NCBI RefSeq assembly: GCF_019636075.1
Contig: NZ_JAHBYG010000045.1
Span: 1-34,104 of the forward strand
Source of the DNA: Ferrovibrio sp.
GTDB lineage: Bacteria > Pseudomonadota > Alphaproteobacteria > Ferrovibrionales > Ferrovibrionaceae
Length of the DNA: 34,104 nt
Direction: 5' to 3'
Made by a program: the position numbers and the translations under genes
Shown: positions 1 to 8,773 of the stretch, piece by piece
Numbering within the stretch: the first letter of the stretch is position 1
How the letters are laid out: every line of letters starts with the position of its first letter
The notes under the pieces: generated by a model
Told to the model about the DNA's origin: nothing
The model's database searches: none
The model's input: only the letters and a program-made list of their open reading frames with translations

Positions 1-1709
1 GCGGCCACCACGAGAATGACAATGTCCGTAACCTTCGCGCCGCGCGCACGCATACGAGTGAACGCTTCGTGGCCCGGCGTGTCGATGAACACGATTTTCC
101 GGCCCTTGTATTCCACGTAGTACGCACCGATGTGCTGCGTAATGCCGCCAAACTCTCCGGCCACCACGTTCGACTTGCGGATGGAATCGAGCAACGATGT
201 CTTGCCGTGATCGACGTGTCCCATGATCGTGACCACTGGCGGCCGCAATTGCATGGCTGCGGCGTCCTCGGCCATCTCCAGGTCGAACGTCGATTCCTCC
301 TCGAACGTCATCTGCGTTGTCGTCGCGCCGAAGTCCGATGCCAGATCTTCGGCCAGCTTCACGTCCAGCGTCTGGTTGATGGTGGCGAAAATCTTGCGGT
401 CCACCAGCTTCTTGATCACAAGATTCGCTTTGATACCCAGCTTCTCGCTGAACTCCTTCACCGTCATGCCCTCGGAAATGGTGATCTCGCGGTTGGCGGC
501 GATCACCTGCTCCGGCTCATTACGGCGCTGCAGGCGTAGATCTTTCTCGATGACCTCGATTTCGCGGTGCCGTTCCCGTTGCTTCTTCCCGGCGTCGCGG
601 CGCTGTTGTTCCGTCGTCGGAACCGGCGTCGCCACTTCCGGACGCAACGGCGTTGTCGGATGCATCGGCCGTCCGCCGGGACGCTGCGGACCACGTCCGC
701 CAGGCGCACCCGGCTGCGAGCCAGGACGCAAGATCGGTTGACCCGGACGAATCGGCCCGCGATACACGGGCTGTCCTGGAGCCGGCGGCGACGCCGGACG
801 TCCGGGCATCGGCCCACGCGCCATCGGTTGACCCGGCGCAGGTTTCGGAGTCTGTGTCTGTTGTAGCCGCGCCACCAAATCGGGGCGCGGTGGAACCACT
901 GGACGCGCAGCAGGCTGCCCTGCCAGAACCGCAGGCTTGCCCACTTGCGGCCTCTGCGGCGATGGCGGAGGTACAATCGGCCTCCCCGGGCTCGCCGGGT
1001 GTTGCGGCTGTGCGGGCGGCTTCGGCCTTCCGGGCAATACACTACCGGGGGGCGGCGCGCCAGGAGTGCTCACGGCGGGGCGCGGCGGCGGCTGTGCCGG
1101 AAGCGGTTGCCGCGGTCCCGAAATAATCTGGCCCGGGCGCGGAGGCGTCGACGGCGCAACAGGCGCGGGCTTCGCCGGAATCGCAATCGTTCGCTGAGGC
1201 ATCGCCGGCGCAGGGGGCTGTGCCGCCGGTGCGGGAGCGGGTGGCGGCGCTACCGGCGCTTCCTTCGGAGCCGGAGGAGTGCTGATCATTCCAGCCAACG
1301 GTGGCCGCAGTGGGATCGCCGGACGTGGAGCCGATGACACAGGCCCAGCCGCCTGCTTCTCGCCCTCCGGCTCAGCCGAAGTGGACGCGGCAGACACCTG
1401 CGGTGCTGCCGTCTCTACCGCCGCCGGAACTCGCCGGCTCGGTACCGCCTCTTCGCTCACATGCGTCTCCGCAATCGTCTCTTCTTCCCCGTACGGCACG
1501 GCCACTGCTATTCCCAAATCGTGCTCACTCTCCCGCCCTTCGCCTGCCTCTTGTCCGAGTATGTGCCGTATTTTCAGCGCCACATCTTCATCAATCGAGC
1601 TCGAATGTGTCTTCTTCTCCGACACACCCAGTTCCGGCAGAAGGTCAATGATCCTATGTGGCTTGACCTCCAACTCCCGTGCGAGCTCGTTGATTCGGAT
1701 CTTACTCAT
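1..1709 (-). CDS. infB: Translation initiation factor IF-2, N-terminal part (gene runs off the left edge)
   Basis: This GTPase brings initiator fMet-tRNA to the 30S subunit and promotes subunit joining. The reading frame is open for 569 codons from the ATG at 1707-1709 to the window edge, so it is partial at the 3' end. Residues 1-50 (beginning [15 protein letters not shown]) form an IF2_N domain. A long Pro/Ala/Gly-rich linker follows, then a second IF2_N-like segment near residues 390-450, then the G domain. That domain has the P-loop GHVDHGKT at residues 497-504, GGITQHIGA, and DTPGHE at 543-548. The N-terminal type is the one I associate with Acidobacteriota (Solibacter/Bryobacter relatives). 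Alphaproteobacterial IF-2 starts differently, and ylxR, usually found between nusA and infB in alphas, is absent from the 97-bp gap. The gene therefore probably does not belong to the organism of the remaining window. Confidence 0.93.
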   Translation of the reverse strand, partial: MSKIRINELARELEVKPHRIIDLLPELGVSEKKTHSSSIDEDVALKIRHILGQEAGEGRESEHDLGIAVAVPYGEEETIAETHVSEEAVPSRRVPAAVETAAPQVSAASTSAEPEGEKQAAGPVSSAPRPAIPLRPPLAGMISTPPAPKEAPVAPPPAPAPAAQPPAPAMPQRTIAIPAKPAPVAPSTPPRPGQIISGPRQPLPAQPPPRPAVSTPGAPPPGSVLPGRPKPPAQPQHPASPGRPIVPPPSPQRPQVGKPAVLAGQPAARPVVPPRPDLVARLQQTQTPKPAPGQPMARGPMPGRPASPPAPGQPVYRGPIRPGQPILRPGSQPGAPGGRGPQRPGGRPMHPTTPLRPEVATPVPTTEQQRRDAGKKQRERHREIEVIEKDLRLQRRNEPEQVIAANREITISEGMTVKEFSEKLGIKANLVIKKLVDRKIFATINQTLDVKLAEDLASDFGATTTQMTFEEESTFDLEMAEDAAAMQLRPPVVTIMGHVDHGKTSLLDSIRKSNVVAGEFGGITQHIGAYYVEYKGRKIVFIDTPGHEAFTRMRARGAKVTDIVILVVA

Positions 1710-1809
1710 ATGTTGGCTGTGCGAGCTTTTGTCGGTCACTGTACTCCCAATCGCTCGAATTGGAGGCACAGCACGAGGGTATTACTCCGCTCGCAGTTTA
1801 TCGGCTTCC

Positions 1810-3345
1810 TCAATCGGCGCTTTCTATGGTACCAGATTCTTTCGTTTCATTAGTAGTTGCCGCAGTTGCAACGGCTTCCACCACTTCTCCCGGATCTGCT
1901 CCGGCTGCCTCGTCCGCTATTTCGGTTTGTTCCGCAACTTTTAACTGTTCCACTACTTCTGTCTGTTCCGCGGTTTCTGCTTCTTGTCCAACCTCCGCTT
2001 CCGCAACTTCCGCGGAAACCGGCTCCTCTTCATAAGCGGCTGGTTCAGCGGTCTGCGTCTCGAATTGTCCGTAGTAGCTGTTCACGGCCGCCTGGATTCC
2101 TTCCACCATCTCCATGGTGATCCCGGCATTGTCCAGATCTTCCTGTGTCACGGCGGTCAACTTCTCTACCGTGGGTATACCGGCGCTCAGCAATTTCTCC
2201 AGAACCGGCTCACTCAACCCGTGATCCATCAGCACCGACACAGGAGCCCCCGGTATTGTCAGCGCTGCCATCGCCGATTCCACTTCCTGCCGCTTCTCTT
2301 CTTCGCTCTTGATGTCGATCCGCCATCCCAGCAGTTTCGACGCGAGGCGTACATTTTGTCCCTTTTTCCCAATCGCCAGCGACAACTGGCTGTCGTCGAC
2401 GATCACTTCCATATGCTTGTCCAGTCCGCTCAACACGGTCACTCGCGTGATCTTCGCCGGGCTCAATGCATGCGTCGCAAACACCACCGGGTCTTCCGAA
2501 AATTCGATGATGTCGATCTTCTCGCCACGCAATTCGCGGATGATCGACTGCACGCGCATGCCCTTCATTCCGACGCAGGCGCCGACGCTATCCACGTCGC
2601 GGTCCCGGCTGATGACGGCGATCTTCGTCCGCTCCCCGGCCTCGCGTGCGCATCCCTTGATCAACACCGTGCCGTCGTAGATCTCCGGCACTTCCTGGGC
2701 GAACAGCTTGGCCATGAATTGCGGATGCGAGCGCGACAGGAAAATCTGCGGGCCGCGCGGTTCGCGGCGCACGTCGTAGATATAGGCACGCACGCGGTCG
2801 CCCTGGCGGAAGGTTTCGCGCGGCAGCAATTCGTCGCGACGGATGATCGCCTCGGCGCGGCCGAGATCGATGGTGACATTGCCGTATTCCACGCGCTTGA
2901 CCAGACCGTTCACGATCTCGCCGATGCGGTCCTTGTATTCCTCGTACTGACGCTCACGCTCGGCCTCGCGCACCTTCTGCACGATCACCTGCTTGGCGGT
3001 CTGCGCGGCGATACGGCCGAAATCGATCGGCGGCAGCGATTCGGAGATGGTGTCGCCGATCTGCGCATCGGGATTACGGCGCTGCGCCTCGATCAGACCG
3101 ATCTCGACGGCATCGTTCTCCACTTTGTCGACCACCTGCAGATAGCGGGCCAGGCGGATTTCGCCGGACTTGCGGTCGATCTCGGCGTGGATGTCGTTTT
3201 CCATGCCGTAGCGCGAACGCGCCGCCTTCTGGATCGCATCTTCCATCGCCATCAACACGACATCCCGATCGATCACCTTTTCGCGCGCCACGGCGTCGGC
3301 GACCTGCAGCAATTCGATGCGGTTGTAACTGGTAACGGGTTCCAT
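1810..3345 (-). CDS. nusA: Transcription termination/antitermination factor NusA, apparently chimeric
   Basis: NusA binds RNA polymerase and controls pausing, termination and antitermination. The ATG at 3343-3345 (MEPVTSYNRIELLQVADAVA) gives 511 residues; a longer in-frame extension to 3558 overlaps rimP and is not NusA-like. The order is N-terminal RNAP-binding domain (1-130), S1 (about 140-205), KH1/KH2 (about 225-345), one helix-hairpin-helix region (360-427) and an acidic tail (430-511). Residues 1 to about 217 match alphaproteobacterial NusA. From about 226 onward (IKGCAREAGERTKIAVISRD, SPAKITRV, LSLAIGKKGQNVRLASKLLG) the sequence reads as acidobacterial. The shared segment EVPEIYDG (218-225) is the probable crossover. 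The usual second C-terminal alphaproteobacterial AR repeat is missing. Either assembly or recombination joined two genes here in frame. Confidence 0.93.
   Translation of the reverse strand: MEPVTSYNRIELLQVADAVAREKVIDRDVVLMAMEDAIQKAARSRYGMENDIHAEIDRKSGEIRLARYLQVVDKVENDAVEIGLIEAQRRNPDAQIGDTISESLPPIDFGRIAAQTAKQVIVQKVREAERERQYEEYKDRIGEIVNGLVKRVEYGNVTIDLGRAEAIIRRDELLPRETFRQGDRVRAYIYDVRREPRGPQIFLSRSHPQFMAKLFAQEVPEIYDGTVLIKGCAREAGERTKIAVISRDRDVDSVGACVGMKGMRVQSIIRELRGEKIDIIEFSEDPVVFATHALSPAKITRVTVLSGLDKHMEVIVDDSQLSLAIGKKGQNVRLASKLLGWRIDIKSEEEKRQEVESAMAALTIPGAPVSVLMDHGLSEPVLEKLLSAGIPTVEKLTAVTQEDLDNAGITMEMVEGIQAAVNSYYGQFETQTAEPAAYEEEPVSAEVAEAEVGQEAETAEQTEVVEQLKVAEQTEIADEAAGADPGEVVEAVATAATTNETKESGTIESAD
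2665..2697. other. Junction between acidobacterial-like and alphaproteobacterial-like DNA inside nusA
   Basis: This 33-base stretch encodes NusA residues QEVPEIYDGTV (217-227), a block conserved in both phyla. To its right, codons and protein sequence agree with the alphaproteobacterial genes in the rest of the window. To its left, nusA and infB have acidobacterial-type sequence. The exact breakpoint cannot be resolved because the block is shared. Inferred from remembered family signatures, without alignment. Confidence 0.7.
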
Positions 3346-3377
3346 GGTCTTGTCCTCGGACGCGTCTTGAAAGGCTG

Positions 3378-3995
3378 TTATCCGGCGAGCACGGCACGGC
3401 CGCGCGAACCGGGTTTCGGTTGATCGAGATCGACGATCTGGCCGGCCGCCACCGGGCTGCCCGCTCCCGCATTGGAAGCTGCCTGCTTGCCGATGGCGAG
3501 CAGATCGTCGGTAAGCACCAGTTTCGCGGTGGTGATATCGTCCACCGGGATCGACCATTCCTCGGGCGTGGTGCCGGGCTTGGCTTCATCGTCTTGCAGT
3601 TTCACCTGATCGCCGGTCAGGCCGAGCAGGCGGCCGCGAAACCGCTTGCGGCCATTCACCGGGCGATCCACTTCAACGCGGGCGACAAAGCCCTTGAAGC
3701 GTTCGAAATCCTTCGGCTTCACCAACGGCCGATCCAGGCCGGGCGAAGACACTTCCAGGGTATAGGCCTGCGGAATGGGGTCTTCCACATCCAGGATAGC
3801 CGACACGGCACGGCTGATATCGGCGCAATCATCCACGCTGAACCCGCCATCATGGGGCGCGCCGCCGGTCTCGCGTTCGGCCATGATCTGCAAGACCGGG
3901 CGCTGCGTACCCTGCAGGCGCACGCGCACAAGCGCATAGCCCATCGCGGTCAGCGTGGGCTCGATCAACTGTTCGATCTTCTTCACCGCAGTCAT
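3378..3995 (-). CDS. rimP: Ribosome maturation factor RimP
   Basis: RimP assists late assembly of the 30S ribosomal subunit. The 205-residue product (MTAVKKIEQLIEPTLTAMGY...) has the family's N-terminal alpha/beta domain with VEDPIPQAYTLEVSSPGLDR, the hallmark of the RimP core, and a C-terminal SH3-like domain (residues about 100-170). The last ~30 residues are a basic, Pro/Gly-rich extension, which makes it longer than the ~150-residue enterobacterial protein but normal for alphas. It lies 32 bases upstream of nusA in the conserved rimP-nusA order and is separated from trmB by a terminator, so it probably heads the rimP-nusA operon. Confidence 0.93.
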   Translation of the reverse strand: MTAVKKIEQLIEPTLTAMGYALVRVRLQGTQRPVLQIMAERETGGAPHDGGFSVDDCADISRAVSAILDVEDPIPQAYTLEVSSPGLDRPLVKPKDFERFKGFVARVEVDRPVNGRKRFRGRLLGLTGDQVKLQDDEAKPGTTPEEWSIPVDDITTAKLVLTDDLLAIGKQAASNAGAGSPVAAGQIVDLDQPKPGSRGRAVLAG

Positions 3996-4108
3996 GCTTC
4001 GGTGTCTTACTCCGCTATCAAATCAGTAGCTTGCCATTCCAGCATGCTGATGGCTCCGGTTTTCCGGTGCCGCCATCAGAAACGGAAACGGGATCGGCCC
4101 AGAAACGA

Positions 4109-4132
4109 AAAATGGGCCGTCTGGCCCATTTC
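4109..4132 (-). terminator. Rho-independent terminator downstream of trmB
   Basis: A perfect 9-bp stem (AAATGGGCC at 4110-4118 and GGCCCATTT at 4123-4131) encloses a 4-base loop. On the minus strand it is followed by a T-rich tail (TTTTTCGTTT counting the last stem bases). It lies 80 bases past the trmB stop and about 115 bases before rimP, so it separates trmB transcription from the rimP-nusA operon. Confidence 0.75.
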
Positions 4133-4211
4133 CACATCCTCTGATCCGAACCTGGACCAGGCCAGCAATGTGGCGCTGTTATAGCCCTATTACGGGTATT
4201 TGCAAGGCTTT

Positions 4212-4934
4212 TCAAAGCCGGCGGAAGCGGAAATACCAGCAGGAGCGCCCCGCCGCCCGGGCCTTGCGCTCGTATTTGGAGGAAGGCCAATCCGCCGGCC
4301 TTTCGCGCCAATCCGCCGCCTTTTCCGCCATCCAGGCGAAGCCCGGAGCAGATGTGGCAAAACGCAGCATCCAGCGGGCATAATCCGGCACATCGGTAGC
4401 CAGACGCAACTCGCCGCCCGGCTTCATGCAGCGGGCCAGGTCGGCCAGGGTGTCCGCATTCACGATCCGGCGCCAGTTATGGCGCTTTTTCGGCCAAGGA
4501 TCGGGAAACAGGATAAAGGCCCGCTCCAGGCTGGCATCGGGCAAAACCTTCAGCAACAGCCGGGCATCGTCGGTCAGCAGCCGGATATGCCGCAGCGGAC
4601 CGGCATCGCCGGCGGCTTCCGCATCCACGATGGCATCCACCAGATTGGACACGCCATACAGGAATGGTTCCACACCCAAAAAATGCACATCGGGGTTATG
4701 CTGGGCCTGGGCAAACAGATGATCCCCCACCCCGAAGCCGATTTCGAGCCACAAACGCTCCGGGGCTTCTCCGAAGACTCCTTGTAGATCAATAGTTTGA
4801 GGTGGCGGCGGAAGATCGAAACACAGCTCCGGCAGGCGCTGCTGCATGCGGTCTTCGCGCTTCTGGGTCAGTTTGCGGCCGCGCCGGCGACCGTAAATCT
4901 GCCGGCGCGGCGGCGAGGCGGCGGGTTCAGACAT
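4212..4934 (-). CDS. trmB: tRNA (guanine-N7-)-methyltransferase TrmB
   Basis: TrmB uses S-adenosylmethionine to methylate G46 in the variable loop of tRNAs. The start at 4932-4934 (MSEPAASPPRRQIYGRRRGR) was chosen over an in-frame ATG ten codons upstream because relatives begin near this basic region; 240 residues is normal. The SAM-binding motif EIGFGVGDHL lies near residues 66-75, followed by the family signature FPDPWPKKRHNWRRIV and C-terminal SKYERKARAAGR. It lies downstream of metK, which makes its cofactor, in the conserved alphaproteobacterial order metK-trmB-rimP-nusA. Terminators lie on both sides. Confidence 0.95.
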   Translation of the reverse strand: MSEPAASPPRRQIYGRRRGRKLTQKREDRMQQRLPELCFDLPPPPQTIDLQGVFGEAPERLWLEIGFGVGDHLFAQAQHNPDVHFLGVEPFLYGVSNLVDAIVDAEAAGDAGPLRHIRLLTDDARLLLKVLPDASLERAFILFPDPWPKKRHNWRRIVNADTLADLARCMKPGGELRLATDVPDYARWMLRFATSAPGFAWMAEKAADWRERPADWPSSKYERKARAAGRSCWYFRFRRL

Positions 4935-4994
4935 GCGGGGCCCCGAAAAGCTCTGGCAAAACAATCATGGTCAGGAAAAGCATAGCCAAAAAAA

Positions 4995-5023
4995 TCATGG
5001 CCGGGGGAAAACCCCGGCCATGA
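4995..5023 (-). terminator. Rho-independent terminator downstream of metK
   Basis: A perfect 12-bp stem (TCATGGCCGGGG at 4995-5006 paired with 5012-5023) with a 5-base loop is followed on the minus strand by a run of seven T. It lies 25 bases past the metK stop, a textbook intrinsic terminator for metK. Confidence 0.88.
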
Positions 5024-5047
5024 CAGGCTATTACAAAAAAGCCGGGC

Positions 5048-6268
5048 TTACTTGACGTTGAAAGCCGACTTCAGATCCTTCACCAGGTCGGTCTTCTCCC
5101 AGGAGAAGCCGCCATCCTTCTCGGGCTTGCGACCGAAATGGCCGTAAGCGGCGGTGCGGGCATAGATCGGACGGTTCAGCTTGAGATGCTCGCGGATGCC
5201 GCGCGGGCTGAGCGAAACCAGCTCCTGCAGCACCTTGGAGATCTTCGCCTCGTCGGCCTTGCCGGTGCCGAAGGTGGACACATAGACCGACAGCGGATGC
5301 GCCACGCCGATGGCGTAGGACAACTGGATCAGGCAGCGCGAGGCCAGGCCGGCCGCCACCACATTCTTGGCCAGATAGCGCGCGGCATAGGCCGCCGAGC
5401 GATCCACCTTGGTGGGATCCTTGCCCGAGAAGGCGCCGCCGCCATGGGGCGCCGCGCCGCCGTAGGTATCCACGATGATCTTGCGGCCGGTGAGGCCGGC
5501 ATCGCCATCCGGGCCGCCGATGACAAAACGGCCGGTGGGGTTCACATAGAAATGCTCGTCGTCGCACATCCAGCCCTTGGGCAGCGCCTTCAGCACATAG
5601 GGGCGCACGATGCGCTTGATATCGCCGCTCTCCAGCTCGCGGCCCTTCTTGTCCTTGGCGGCATGCTGGGTGGACACCACGATGGCGGTGGCGCCGGTGG
5701 GCTTGCCGTTCTTGTAGAGCAGGGTGACCTGGCTCTTGGCATCGGGACCGAGCAGCGGCTCCTTGCCGCTATGGCGGGCATCGGCCATCAGCTTGAGGAT
5801 GTTGTGCGACAGCTGGATCGGCGCCGGCATCAATTCCGGCGTTTCATCGCAGGCATAACCGAACATGATGCCCTGGTCGCCCGCGCCTTCATCCTTGTTG
5901 CCGGCGGCATCCACGCCCACGGCGATATCGGCCGACTGACCATGCAGCAGCACATCCACCTTGGCGGTCTTCCAATGGAAGCCTTCCTGCTCGTAGCCGA
6001 TCTTCTTCACGGTGGCGCGCGCCACCTCTTCGATCTTCTTCTTGTTGACCTTGCCCGACTTGGAAACCAGGCTGGCCGGACCGCGCACTTCGCCGGCCAG
6101 CACGATGCGATTGGTGGTGGTCAGGGTTTCGCAGGCAACGCGCGAATAGGGATCGGCCTTCAGGAAGAGATCCAGCACGGCATCGGAAATCTGGTCGCAA
6201 ACCTTATCGGGATGGCCTTCGGAAACCGATTCACTGGTGAAGAGATAGGAAGAGCTGTTACGCGCCAC
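5048..6268 (-). CDS. metK: S-adenosylmethionine synthetase (methionine adenosyltransferase)
   Basis: MetK makes S-adenosylmethionine from methionine and ATP. I chose the GTG at 6266-6268 ([20 protein letters not shown]) because AGGAGA lies 8 bases upstream (6277-6282) and relatives start MARNS-like. A longer frame from a GTG at 6304 is possible but lacks family similarity. The 406 residues include the [13 protein letters not shown] methionine/ATP-binding start, [12 protein letters not shown], and the [19 protein letters not shown] signature. Length and insertions are of the alphaproteobacterial type. A strong terminator follows the gene and its own ~220-bp leader precedes it, so it is probably transcribed alone. 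Confidence 0.97.
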   Translation of the reverse strand: MARNSSSYLFTSESVSEGHPDKVCDQISDAVLDLFLKADPYSRVACETLTTTNRIVLAGEVRGPASLVSKSGKVNKKKIEEVARATVKKIGYEQEGFHWKTAKVDVLLHGQSADIAVGVDAAGNKDEGAGDQGIMFGYACDETPELMPAPIQLSHNILKLMADARHSGKEPLLGPDAKSQVTLLYKNGKPTGATAIVVSTQHAAKDKKGRELESGDIKRIVRPYVLKALPKGWMCDDEHFYVNPTGRFVIGGPDGDAGLTGRKIIVDTYGGAAPHGGGAFSGKDPTKVDRSAAYAARYLAKNVVAAGLASRCLIQLSYAIGVAHPLSVYVSTFGTGKADEAKISKVLQELVSLSPRGIREHLKLNRPIYARTAAYGHFGRKPEKDGGFSWEKTDLVKDLKSAFNVK

Positions 6269-6487
6269 GATGTCTGTCTCCTGCGGTGAAATCTGCGGCT
6301 GCACCTGAGCGCTTATTGGTTTAAGCGGTGCGTGATAAGTAGGCGTGTCGATTCGCCGACAATTCGCCGGTAAAGGTGGGGTTATTTCGCAGAGGTGGGC
6401 CGCGAGGTCAAGGCCGAGCGCAGTTTAGCGCCAGAGACGTGTAGAAAACCGCCGATAACGAGTGCTGGCTTTCAGCCCTCGCCACCC
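6269..6487 (-). promoter_or_regulatory. metK leader/promoter region with a small hairpin
   Basis: This gap between the HTH gene and metK must hold the metK promoter. It contains one short perfect hairpin (CGCTTA at 6310-6315, TAAGCG at 6322-6327, 6-base loop) in the presumed 5' leader, and the metK ribosome-binding site AGGAGA at 6277-6282. I could not fit it to SAM-II or another SAM riboswitch consensus by eye, and see no coding potential. Confidence 0.4.
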
Positions 6488-6949
6488 TCACTCTTCTTCG
6501 CTGTCGCTCTGTTCGCCGGCATTCTGCTCGCCGGTATTCTGCTCGGTAGCCATGGAGCGTACCAGATCTAGCACACGGCGGCGCAGGGCAGGATTGCGGA
6601 TGGCATCGAAGGCGCGCAGCAATTCCAGATTCTCGCGGGACATCAGCGGATCCGGCGGCATCGGCGACGGCGCGATGGGATTCTGCGGTGGCTCGGACAG
6701 GCCGGGCACCGGGTTGAGATTCGGCTGGCCATCGATGCCATCGAAGAAAAAGGCCGGTGCCACACCCAGAATATGCGAAAACTGGTAAAGCCGGCTGGCG
6801 CCAATGCGATTGGCACCCTTTTCGTATTTCTGGATTTGCTGGAATGTGAGGCCGACATATTGGCCTAGCCGCTCCTGGCTCATCCCGACATAGGTCCGCC
6901 GCATCTTCAGACGGCTGCCGACGTAAACGTCTACCGGGTTCCTGGCCAC
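6488..6949 (-). CDS. Helix-turn-helix (Cro/CI/XRE-type) transcriptional regulator
   Basis: This is a DNA-binding regulator of unknown target that sits between lnt and metK in many alphaproteobacteria. The GTG at 6947-6949 (VARNPVDVYVGSRLKMRR) was chosen because family members begin there and a purine-rich AGAAGGAAA precedes it; an ATG at 7027 would add 26 unconserved residues. Residues about 8-65 form the HTH_3 domain (GMSQERLGQYVGLTFQQIQK, YEKGANRIGASRL). A Pro-rich linker (75-97), a short helical segment (LLRAFDAIRNPALRRRVLDL) and a Glu/Gln/Asp-rich tail follow. A 14-bp palindrome upstream is a candidate autoregulatory operator. Proximity to metK does not itself show control of metK. Confidence 0.88.
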   Translation of the reverse strand: MARNPVDVYVGSRLKMRRTYVGMSQERLGQYVGLTFQQIQKYEKGANRIGASRLYQFSHILGVAPAFFFDGIDGQPNLNPVPGLSEPPQNPIAPSPMPPDPLMSRENLELLRAFDAIRNPALRRRVLDLVRSMATEQNTGEQNAGEQSDSEEE

Positions 6950-7042
6950 CAGCTTTTTCCTTCTTCCTGTTTCGCCCCGACCCGCGGCCTGTTTCTGGCA
7001 AGCATTCCGTAGAAACCAGAACGCCATGCGAATCTACAGCCG

Positions 7043-7056
7043 CATACATATGTATG
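7043..7056. promoter_or_regulatory. 14-bp palindrome upstream of the HTH regulator
   Basis: CATACATATGTATG is a perfect palindrome in the 158-bp gap between the lnt stop and the regulator start, about 95 bases before the chosen start codon. A related half-site (GTATGCGC) lies just beyond. Its size and place suit an operator bound by a Cro/CI-type dimer, possibly autoregulation. Function is inferred. Confidence 0.4.
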
Positions 7057-7107
7057 GCTTACTTTTGTATGCGCGAAGGGCGGGTAGGGTCAACCTTTCT
7101 CAACATG

Positions 7108-8763
7108 TTAGCGGCGAAAGAGAACACGGAATTTGCGAAACACACCGATCATTATAAGAACACTTAATGAAAATATAACAAACAGCCAATCTCCGCTACG
7201 GCTGTAGGTAGTGCGCTGCATCAGCGGCGCCGGCAGCGGACCGTCCACCACACCCACCGCATCCATGCCCAAACTGGCGATAACCCTGCCCAAAGGATCG
7301 ACAATGGCGGAAATGCCGTTATTCGCGGCACGTATCAGCGGCACGCCCTGCTCCACCGCCCGCATGCGCGATGCAGCGAAATGCTGATACGGCCCGCTGG
7401 AGCGGCCGAACCAGGCATCATTGGTGATGTTGAGCAGCATGCCCGGCGCATCGCTGCCGATATTGATGGCGGATGGGAAAATCGCTTCGTAGCAGATCAA
7501 CACGCGTATCAGCGGCAGATCGCCCGGCAGGATCATCGGCTCGACATCCTTGCCCGGAGAAAAATCCACCGAGCCGACGGCAAGCTTATCCAGCCCGATC
7601 CGCGCCAGCAGGCTGCGGAACGGCAGATACTCGCCGAACGGCACCAGATGGATTTTATCGTAGCGGCCATCCAGGCCGCCTTGCTGGTTGACGACGAACA
7701 GGCTGTTGAACAGCACCAGTTGGCCATCATGGAATTCGCGCCGCGGCGCGCCGGTAAGCAATTGGCCGCCAGGCGGCAGCAATGTGCCCAGGGCACGCAG
7801 CAGATCGGGCAATTCATCCAACAGATAGGGGATTGCCGTCTCGGGCCAGATCACATGGGTATAGGCCTGGGGGGTATAGGCCTGGGGGGTATAGGCCCGC
7901 GCAGCCGGCCCTTGCGGCGGCTGCCGGGTAAGCTCGGCCAGTTTGTTGAGATGCTGCTGGCGCAGATCGTCGCGCCATTTCAGCGTCTGTTCCACGCTGG
8001 GCTGCACGATGCGCAGGCGGATATCGGGCATCATCTCGATCTCGGCACGCTGCATGCGCAGATGGCCGGCGCCCAGCAGCACGGCAAACAAGGCCGGCGA
8101 CAGCAAGGCCAGTCGCCAGCCATAACGCTGCGGCTGCATCAGAGGCAATGCCAGCGGCAGGCAGAGCAGCAGCATGAGCAATCCCATGCCATGGCTGCCG
8201 ATGCCTGCTGCAATCTGCATCATCGCCGGCCAGTCGGCGAAGGCATAGGCCACCAGATTCCACGGAAACCCGGTGAACAGCAGGCCGCGCAGGTATTCGC
8301 CAAGGCTGAAACCGATCACCAGCAGCAGGCTGCGTGCGGGCTGTTGCGCGCCAATGCCAAACCGCCCCAGCCAGGCATGCAGCAGGCAGGCAGGCAGCAG
8401 CCAGGCGCCGAGGGCAGGAAACGCCGCCAGCACGAGCGGCAAACCCAGCGTGGGCAACGGGATCAGCGCGGCGAACCGCTCGGCATCCACCAGAAAGGCA
8501 ATGCCGATCCAATACAGCCCGGCCACGAAATAGCCATAGGCGAAAGCAAACAGCGTGAAGAAATAACGGCGGCCCGCGCGGCTGAACCCGGGTTCGATAT
8601 CGCGGGTGAGCAACAGCAGGCCGATGAAACAGACCGGCAGCAGCGGCCATATGAAAAACGGCGCCAATGCCAGCGCCAACGCTGCGCCCAGCACACCGGC
8701 CAGGCCATAGCGGCGCCAGCCCTGCAACGCGGCGATGCGGGAAGCGAATGCAATCAGGGTCAT
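7108..8763 (-). CDS. lnt: Apolipoprotein N-acyltransferase
   Basis: Lnt transfers the third acyl chain onto lipoproteins at the inner membrane, allowing export by Lol. The first ~235 residues hold the N-terminal membrane segments (for example LAGVLGAALALALAPFFIW, LLMLLLCLPLALPLM). A periplasmic nitrilase domain follows, and a last transmembrane segment lies at the C-terminus (LFVIFSLSVLIMIGVF). Catalytic positions are recognisable: Glu in HVIWPETAIPY (about 304), Lys in YDKIHLVPFGEYLPF (about 369) and Cys in ICYEAIFPS (about 424). The 551 residues slightly exceed the usual ~510. Part of the excess is an in-frame repeat (YTPQA-YTPQA-YT) directly before the catalytic Glu strand. The gene lies 10 bases downstream of corC in the conserved ybeY-corC-lnt cluster. 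Confidence 0.96.
   Translation of the reverse strand: MTLIAFASRIAALQGWRRYGLAGVLGAALALALAPFFIWPLLPVCFIGLLLLTRDIEPGFSRAGRRYFFTLFAFAYGYFVAGLYWIGIAFLVDAERFAALIPLPTLGLPLVLAAFPALGAWLLPACLLHAWLGRFGIGAQQPARSLLLVIGFSLGEYLRGLLFTGFPWNLVAYAFADWPAMMQIAAGIGSHGMGLLMLLLCLPLALPLMQPQRYGWRLALLSPALFAVLLGAGHLRMQRAEIEMMPDIRLRIVQPSVEQTLKWRDDLRQQHLNKLAELTRQPPQGPAARAYTPQAYTPQAYTHVIWPETAIPYLLDELPDLLRALGTLLPPGGQLLTGAPRREFHDGQLVLFNSLFVVNQQGGLDGRYDKIHLVPFGEYLPFRSLLARIGLDKLAVGSVDFSPGKDVEPMILPGDLPLIRVLICYEAIFPSAINIGSDAPGMLLNITNDAWFGRSSGPYQHFAASRMRAVEQGVPLIRAANNGISAIVDPLGRVIASLGMDAVGVVDGPLPAPLMQRTTYSRSGDWLFVIFSLSVLIMIGVFRKFRVLFRR
7860..7898. repeat. 15-bp tandem repeat, 2.6 copies, inside lnt
   Basis: The unit TATAGGCCTGGGGGG occurs at 7860-7874 and 7875-7889, followed by a partial copy. 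The minus strand reads YTPQA-YTPQA-YT. The copies are identical, suggesting recent duplication. The array sits next to the catalytic glutamate strand of Lnt without breaking the frame. Confidence 0.9.
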
Positions 8764-8773
8764 GATGGGTGGA

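Noticed and set aside
1984..3423. Long plus-strand open frame of 479 codons opposite nusA, and similar ones opposite metK, lnt, miaB and the sarcosine-oxidase-like gene
   Set aside because: These have His/Gln/Arg-rich, low-complexity translations with no family pattern, typical of the antisense of GC-rich genes.
6269..6487. SAM riboswitch in the metK leader
   Set aside because: Only one 6-bp hairpin was found, and I could not fit the SAM-II or SAM/SAH consensus pseudoknot; not enough to call.
6488..7027. Toxin-antitoxin pair involving the HTH regulator
   Set aside because: No small toxin gene adjoins it; its neighbours are lnt and metK, the usual context of this regulator family.
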